64,000 bases of DNA. It comes from Oharaeibacter diazotrophicus (lineage in GTDB: Bacteria; Pseudomonadota; Alphaproteobacteria; Rhizobiales; Pleomorphomonadaceae). The DNA lies in the NCBI RefSeq assembly GCF_004362745.1, contig NZ_SNXY01000012.1, positions 62,001 through 126,000 on the forward strand, given 5' to 3'. Positions 47,348 through 55,200 of the stretch are shown piece after piece (the stretch's first letter is position 1; each line of letters begins with the position of its first letter). The notes under the pieces are model-generated. The model made no database searches. It saw nothing but the letters and a program-made list of their open reading frames with translations, and was not told the origin of the DNA. Made by a program: the position numbers and the translations under genes.

Positions 47348-48967
47348 ATGGACAAGCCCTTCGCCATCACCCTCGAGGTCGGCTCGAGCCGCGCCAACCA
47401 CACAGGTTCGTGGCGCACGATGCGGCCGGTCTACGCCGACCACCTGCCGCCCTGCAACGCCGCCTGCCCGGCCGGGGAGAACATCCAGGGCTGGCTCTAC
47501 CTCGCCGAGGAGGGCCGCTACGAGGAGGCCTGGCGCCGCCTCGTCGAGGACAACCCGCTGCCGGCGGTGATGGGGCGGGTCTGCTACCATCCGTGCGAGA
47601 GCGCCTGCAACCGCGCCAAGCTCGACGCCGCCGTCGGCGTCAACTCGGTCGAGCGCTTCCTCGGCGACCTCGCGATCGAGAAGGGCTGGCACTTCGATCC
47701 GCCGGCGGCGCCGACCGGCCGGCGCGTTTTGGTCGTGGGGGCCGGTCCCTCCGGCCTGTCGGCCGCCTACCACCTCGCGCGGCTCGGCCACGCGGTCGAG
47801 ATCCGCGACGCCGCCCCCGCGGCCGGCGGCATGATGCGCTACGGCATCCCGAAATACCGCCTGCCGCGCGAGGTGCTCGACGCCGAGGTCGCCCGGATCG
47901 AGGCGCTCGGCGTGCGCGTCGTCACCGGCGCCCGGGTCGACGACGTCGAGGCGGCGATGACCGGCTTCGACGCCGCCTTCCTCGCCGTCGGCGCCCACAT
48001 CGGCCGGCGCGCCTACGTGCCGGCGGGCGAGAGCGCGCGCATCCTCGACGCGGTCTCGGTGCTCGCCGCCATGGAGGGCGGGGAGAAGCCGATGCTCGGC
48101 CGCCGCGTCGTCGTCTACGGCGGCGGCAACACCGCCATGGACGTGGCGCGCACGGTCAAGCGGCTCGGCGCCGACGAGGCGGTGGTGGTCTACCGCCGCA
48201 CCCGCGACCGCATGCCGGCGCACGACTTCGAGGTCGCCGAGGCGATCGACGAGGGCGTCACGATGAAGTGGCTCTCGACCATTGCCCATGCCGACGGCGG
48301 CGCGATCACGATCGAGAAGATGGCGCTCGACGGCGCCGGCCGGCCGGTGCCGACCGGCGAGTTCGAGGAACTCGCCGCCGACAGCGTCGTACTGGCGCTC
48401 GGCCAGGACGTCGACCTCTCGCCGCTCGACCGCGTGCCGGGCCTCGCGGTGAGCGACGGCGTCGTCGCCGTCGACGCCCGGATGATGACGGGGCGTCCGG
48501 GCCTCTTCGCCGGCGGCGACATGGTGCCGTCCGAGCGCACGGTGACGGTGGCGGTCGGTCACGGCAAGAAGGCGGCGCGCAACGTCGACGCGTGGCTGCG
48601 CGGCGAGACTCCGGCCGTGGCCGAGCGGCACGCCGAGGCCGGCTTCGAGCGGCTCAACACCTGGTACTACACCGCCGCCCCGCGGCGCGAACGCGAGATG
48701 CTCGACGCCGCCCGTCGCACCACCTCCTTCGACGAGGTCGTGCTCGGCCTCGACGAGACCACCGCGCTGTTCGAGGCGCGGCGCTGCCTGTCCTGCGGCA
48801 ACTGCTTCGAGTGCGACAACTGCTACGGCATCTGTCCCGACAACGCGGTGGTCAAGCTCGGACCCGGCAACCGCTTCCGGATCGACTACGACTTCTGCAA
48901 GGGCTGCGGCCTGTGCGCCGCGGAGTGTCCGTGCGGGGCGATCGACATGGTGGCCGAGGCGGTCTGA
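47348..48967 (+). CDS. GltD-like NAD(P)H oxidoreductase fused to a 2[4Fe-4S] ferredoxin domain
   Basis: A 539-residue protein. Residues 30-90 have the GltD-type Cys set (PPCNAACPAGEN and GRVCYHPCESACN). Residues 120-450 are the FAD and NAD(P)H domains (VVGAGPSGLSAAYHLARLG, YGGGNTAMDVARTVKRLG, GLFAGGDMVPSERTVTVAVG). Residues 480-533 are a PorD-like bacterial ferredoxin (CLSCGNCFECDNCYGICPD and CKGCGLCAAECPCGAID). It probably takes electrons from Por and passes them to NAD(P)+, making the complex a pyruvate:NAD(P)+ oxidoreductase. Its place as the last gene of the por operon, and the lack of any porD, support this. Confidence 0.85.
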   Translation: MDKPFAITLEVGSSRANHTGSWRTMRPVYADHLPPCNAACPAGENIQGWLYLAEEGRYEEAWRRLVEDNPLPAVMGRVCYHPCESACNRAKLDAAVGVNSVERFLGDLAIEKGWHFDPPAAPTGRRVLVVGAGPSGLSAAYHLARLGHAVEIRDAAPAAGGMMRYGIPKYRLPREVLDAEVARIEALGVRVVTGARVDDVEAAMTGFDAAFLAVGAHIGRRAYVPAGESARILDAVSVLAAMEGGEKPMLGRRVVVYGGGNTAMDVARTVKRLGADEAVVVYRRTRDRMPAHDFEVAEAIDEGVTMKWLSTIAHADGGAITIEKMALDGAGRPVPTGEFEELAADSVVLALGQDVDLSPLDRVPGLAVSDGVVAVDARMMTGRPGLFAGGDMVPSERTVTVAVGHGKKAARNVDAWLRGETPAVAERHAEAGFERLNTWYYTAAPRREREMLDAARRTTSFDEVVLGLDETTALFEARRCLSCGNCFECDNCYGICPDNAVVKLGPGNRFRIDYDFCKGCGLCAAECPCGAIDMVAEAV

Positions 48968-49253
48968 ACAGGGCGAAGGACATGGCCGGAAGTTGCGGTG
49001 CGGGACGGAAATGCCCGCGATCCCTCGCGGCATCCGACGATGCGCCGTCGTTGACGGTCACTTAAGCAACCTGTCGGAAATCCAGGATCTCGGCCGTTTT
49101 TCGCCGATTTGTTTCCGCTGTCGCCGGCTGTTAACGGCCATTTAAACCATGGGTCCCTAGTCTCCCGCTGGGATGGTGGATGCGGAGAGGTCGCCGCGTC
49201 CCGATGCGCGTCGGCGGCGGCGCGCTCGGCCATTTCCTTCGGAGGGTTGGGGC

Positions 49254-52200
49254 GTGACCACGATCAATCTCGGCGACAGCGGCAGCACGGGTACCTTCAG
49301 CAACGTCGACACGCTGACGGCGGGCACCGGATCCGACGTGATCACGTTGACGGGCGCCGTCACCGGCGGCCGGATCGACCTCGGTGCGGGCGACGACAGT
49401 CTGACCCTCGGCAGCGGCGGCAACACGGCCACCGTGACCAACGTCGAGACCCTGGTCGGCGGTTCCAGCACCGACGTGATCACCCTCGGTACGGCCGTGA
49501 CCTCCGGCTCGATCGACCTCAAGGGTGGCAACGACCAGCTGACCCTCGCTGCCGGCGGCAACACCCTCACCGTCGTCAACGTCGAGACCCTGATCGGCGG
49601 CTCCGGCGCCGACGTCGTCACCCTCGGCACCGCCACGACCCGCGGCCCGATCGACCTCGGTGCCGGCAACGACAGCCTGACCCTCGCCGACGGCGGCAAC
49701 ACCCTCACCGTCACCAACGTCGAGACGCTCGCGGGCGGCTCCGGGGCGGATGTGGTCAAGCTCGGCACGCGCTACGCCGGTTCGATCGATCTCGGCGGCG
49801 GCTCCGACAGCCTGACCCTCGCCAACGCGCTCAACACGGTCACGCTCTCCAACGTCGAGACCATCGTCGGCGGATCGAGCACCGACCTCGTCACCCTCGC
49901 CACCCAGTTCACCGGCGGCACGATCGACCTCGGCGCCGGCCTCGACCGGCTGGTGCTCGACGGCACGTCGAACAACACGCTCACCGCCGCCAACGTCGAG
50001 TCGATCACCGGCGGCGCCTCGTCCGACCTGGTCACCCTCTCGGGCGCGATCACCGGCGGCCGTTTCGATCTCGACGCCGGCAACGACATGCTCGCGCTCG
50101 GCGCCGGCGGCGTCACCGCGACCGTGACCAACGTCGAGACGGTGGTCGGCGGCTCGGGCGTCAACGTGATCACCCTCGGCGGGTCGGTCACCACCGGCGT
50201 GTTCGACCTCGGCGCCGGCAGCGACAAGCTGACCCTCGCGGCCGGTGGCAACACCATCACCATCGGCAACGTCGAGACGATCGTCGGCGGTTCGGGTGCC
50301 GACGTCGTCTCGCTCGACGCGCCCGTGACGGGCACCGTCGACCTCGGCGCCGGTGCGGACAGCCTGACGCTCGGCGACCTGCGCAACACGCTGACGGTCA
50401 CCAACGTCGAGACGATCACCGGCGGCGCGTCGAACGACGTGGTCAAGCTGGGCTCGCAGTTCACCGGCGGCACCATCGACCTGATGGGCGGCTCGGATTC
50501 GCTCACCCTCGGCAACTTCGTCAACACGCTGACGGTGACCAACGTCGAGACCCTGGTGGGCGGCACCACCAACGACACCGTCACCCTCGGCAGCCAGATC
50601 ACCGGCGGCTCGATCGACCTCGGCGCCGGCCTCGACAAGCTCACGCTCGACGGCGCGTCCAACAACACGCTGACCGTCGTCAACGTCGAGACCATCACCG
50701 GCGGTGCGTCCTCGGATCTCGTCACGCTCTCGGGCAGCGTCACCGGCGGCCGCGTCGATCTCGGCGACGGCAGCGACCGGCTCTCGCTCGGCACCGGCGG
50801 CGTCACCGCGACCGTCACCAACGTCGAGACGATCGTCGGCGGTACCGGCGTCAACGCGATCACCCTCGGCAATTCGATCACCGCGGGCTCGATCGACCTC
50901 GCGGCCGGCAACGACAAGCTGACGCTGGCGGCCGGCGGCAACACCATCACCGTGACCAACGTCGAGACCGTGATCGGCGGCTCGGGCGCCGACGTCGTCA
51001 CCCTTGGCAGCGGCCTCGTCGGCACGGTCGACCTCGGCGCCGGCGCCGACGGGCTGACCTTCGCCGATGCCCGCAACACGGTGACGATCGCCAACGTCGA
51101 GACGATCACCGGCGGCGCGTCCTCCGACATCGTCACGCTCGGCACCCAGATCACCGCGGGCACGGTCGACCTCGCCGGCGGCTCCGACAAGCTGACGCTC
51201 GGCAATTTCGTCAACACGCTGACGGTGACCAACGTCGAGACGCTGGTCGGCGGTTCGACCAACGACACCGTGACGCTCGGCGCCCAGATCACCGGCGGTT
51301 CGGTCGATCTCGGCAACGGCGGCGACAAGCTGACCCTCGACGGCGCGTCCAACAACACGCTGACCGTCACCAACGTCGAGACGATCACCGGCGGCGCGTC
51401 GTCCGACCTCGTCACCCTCACCGGCAACCTGACGGGCGGCCGGATCGACCTCGGCGCCGGGGACGACCAGCTCTCGCTCGGCACCGGCGGCGTCACCGCG
51501 ACGGTGACCAACGTCGAGACGATCGTCGGCGGCACTGGCGTCAACGTGATCACCCTCGGCGGCTCGATCACCACGGGCACGATCGACCTGGCGGCGGGCA
51601 GCGACAAGCTGACCCTCGCGGCCGGCGGCAACACGATCACCATCACCAACGTCGAGACCATCGTCGGCGGCTCCGGCTCCGACGTCGTCACGCTCGGCAG
51701 CGCGATCGTCGGCTCGATCGACCTCGGCGCCGGCACCGACGGCCTGATACTGGCCGACGCGCGCAACACCGTGACGATCTCCAACGTGGAGAGCCTCATC
51801 GGCGGCGCGTCGTCCGACGTGGTCAAGATCGGAACGCAGCTCACCGCCGGTCAGATCAACCTCGCCGGCGGCGCCGACACGCTCACCCTCGCCAACTTCG
51901 TCAACACGGTGTCGGTCGGCAACGTCGAGACGCTGATCGGCGGCTCGACCAACGACACCGTCGTCCTGATGGTCCAGATCACCGGCGGTGTGGTCGACCT
52001 CGGTGCCGGCGGCGACAAGCTGACGCTGGACGGCGCCTCCAACAACACGCTGACCGTCGGCAACGTCGAGACAATCACCGGCGGCGCGTCCTCCGACATC
52101 GTCACCCTGACCGGCAGCCTCACCGGCGGTCGCATCGACCTCGACGCCGGCAACGACCAGCTCTCGCTCGGCACCGGCGGCGTGACCGCCACGGTGACCA

Positions 52201-55200
52201 ACGTCGAGACGATCGTCGGCGGCTCCGGCGTCAACGTGATCACCCTCGGCTCCTCGATCACCACGGGCACGATCGACCTCGCGGCCGGCAACGACAAGCT
52301 CACGCTGGCGGCGGGCGGCAACACCGTGACCGTCACCAACGTCGAGACCATCGTCGGCGGCTCGGGCGCCGACGTCGTCACCCTCGGCAGCGGCCTCGTC
52401 GGCTCGATCGACCTCGGCGCCGGCGCCGACGGCCTGACGCTCGCCGACGCCCGCAACACCGTGACCGTCACCAACGTCGAGACGATCACCGGCGGCGCGT
52501 CCTCCGACATCGTCACGATCGCCACCCAGATCACGGCCGGCACGGTCGACCTCGGCGGCGGCTCCGACAAGCTGACGCTCGGCAACTTCGCCAACACGCT
52601 GACGGTCACCAACGTCGAGACCATCGTGGGCGGCTCCACCGCCGACACGGTCACCCTCGGCGGCCAGATCACCGGCGGCTCGGTCGACCTCGGCACGGGC
52701 GCCGACAAGCTGACGCTCGACGGCGCGTCCAACAACACGCTGACGGTCACCAACGTCGAGACGATCACCGGCGGCGCGTCCTCCGACATCGTCACGCTGG
52801 CCGGCAACGTCACCGGCGGCCGTGTCGACCTCGGCGACGGCAACGACCAGCTTTCGCTTGGCACCGGCGGCGGCACCCTCACGGTGGTCAACGTCGAGAC
52901 CATCGTCGGCGGCACCGGCGTCAACGTCATCACGCTCGGCAACTCGATCACGGCCGGCACGATCGACCTCGGTGCCGGCGGCGACAAGCTGACCCTGGCG
53001 GCCGCCGGCAACACGATCACGGTCACCAACGTCGAGACCATCGTCGCCGGCGCCGGCGCCGACGTCGTCACCCTCGGCAGCGCCCTGGTCGGTTCGATCG
53101 ACCTCGGCGGCGGCGCCGACGGCCTGACGCTGGCCGACGCGCGCAACACCGTGACGATCACCAACGTCGAGACCATCACCGGCGGCTCGTCCGTCGACGT
53201 GGTCAAGCTCGGCACGGCGATCACCGCCGGAACCGTCGACCTGATGGGCGGTTCGGACTCGCTCACCCTCGGCAACTTCGTAAACACGCTCTCGGTGGCG
53301 AACGTCGAGACCCTGATCGGCGGCGCCTCGGCCGACACCGTCACGCTGACCGCGCAGATCACCGGCGGCCTGATCGACCTCGGCACCGGCGGCGACAAGC
53401 TGACGCTCGACGGCGCGTCCAACAACACGCTGACGGTCGGCAACGTCGAGACGATCACCGGCGGCGCGTCCTCCGACGTCGTCACCCTGACCGGCGCGCT
53501 CACCGGCGGCCGTGTCGACCTCGGCGCGGGCGTCGACTCGCTCAACCTCGGCGCCGGCGCGGTCACCGCGACGGTCACCAACGTCGAGACCATCGTCGGC
53601 GGCTCCGGCGTCAACGTGATCACCCTCGGGGCCTCGATCACCGAGGGCTCGATCGACCTCGGTGCCGGCAACGACAAGGTCACGCTGGCGTCCGGGGGCA
53701 ACACGCTGACGATCACCAACGTCGAGACCATCGTCGGCACCACCGGCGCCGACGTGATCACCATCGGCGCGGGCCTCGGCGCCGGCTCGATCGACCTGGG
53801 CGCCGGCAACGACGCGCTGTTGCTCGCCAACGGCCGCAACACCGTGACGATCACCAACGTCGAGACCATCCTCGGCGGCACCTCGACCGACGTGGTCAAG
53901 CTCGGCTCGCAGAACTCCGGCGGCACGATCGACCTCGGGGCCGGCACGGACACCCTGACGCTCGGCAACTTCGCCAACAGCATCGACGTCTTCAACGTCG
54001 AGACGATCATCGGCGGGTCGTCGAACGACGTCGTCCTGGTCGACACCCAGATGACCGGCGGTCTGATCGACCTCGGTGCCGGCGGCGACTGGGTGATGCT
54101 CTACTTGAACAGCAACAACACGGTGACCATCGCCAACGCCGAGACGATCGCCGGCGGCGAGTCCTCCGACATCGTCACGCTGTCCGGCAGCCTCACCCGC
54201 GGGATCATCGACCTCGAGGGCGGCAACGACCAGCTCAACCTCGGCTCGGGCGGCATCACCGCGACGATCTTCAACGTCGAGACCATCGTCGGCGGGTCGG
54301 GCGTCAACGTGATCACGCTCGCCAACTCGATCACGGCGGGCACGATCGACCTCGCGGCCGGCAGCGACAAGCTGACGCTCGCGGCGGGCGGCAACACCAT
54401 CACGATCACCAACGTCGAGACCATCGTCGGCGGCTCCGGCGCCGACGTGGTCACGGTCGGCAGCGCCTACGCCGGCACGATCGACCTCGGCGCCGGTGCC
54501 GACAAGCTGACGCTGGCCGACGCCCGCAACACGGTGACGATCACCAACGTCGAGACCATCGTCGGCGGCTCGTCCGTGGACGTGGTCAAGCTCGGCACGG
54601 CGATCACCAGCGGCACCGTCGACCTGATGGGCGGCTCCGACACCCTGACGCTCGGCAACTTCGTGAACACGCTGACCGTCACCAACGTCGAGACCCTGGT
54701 CGGCGGCACGTCGAGCGACACGGTCACCCTCGGTGTCCAGATCACCGGCGGCTCGGTCGACCTCGGCGCCGGCGGCGACAAGCTGACCCTCGACGGTTCG
54801 TCGAACAACACGCTGACCGTGGCGAACGTCGAGACGATCACCGGCGGCGCCTCGTCCGACATCGTGACCCTCTCCGGTGCCCTCACCGGCGGGCGGATCG
54901 ACCTCGACGCCGGCAGCGACCAGCTCTCGCTCGGCAACGGCGGCGTCACCGCCACCGTGACCAACGTCGAGACGATCGTCGGCGGCTCCGGCGTCAACGT
55001 GATCACCCTCGGCGCGTCGGTGACCGCCGGGACGATCAACCTCGCCGGCGGCAACGACAAGCTGACGCTGGCGGCCGGCGGCAACACCATCACGGTCGCC
55101 AACGTCGAGACCATCGTCGGCGGCTCCGGTGCGGACGTCGTCACGATCGGCGCGGCGATGACCGGCACGGTCGACCTCGGCGCCGGCAACGACACGCTGA

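Noticed and set aside
45506-49033. 1,175-codon antisense frame across porA, porB and the GltD-like gene
   Set aside because: Shadow of strongly conserved sense-strand genes, with no family resemblance.
48968-49253. Terminator of the por operon and promoter of the giant gene
   Set aside because: AT-richer patches (gtttttcgccgatttgtttcc, ctgttaacggccatttaaacc) are present, but no stem longer than 5 bp and no well-spaced -35/-10 pair could be found.
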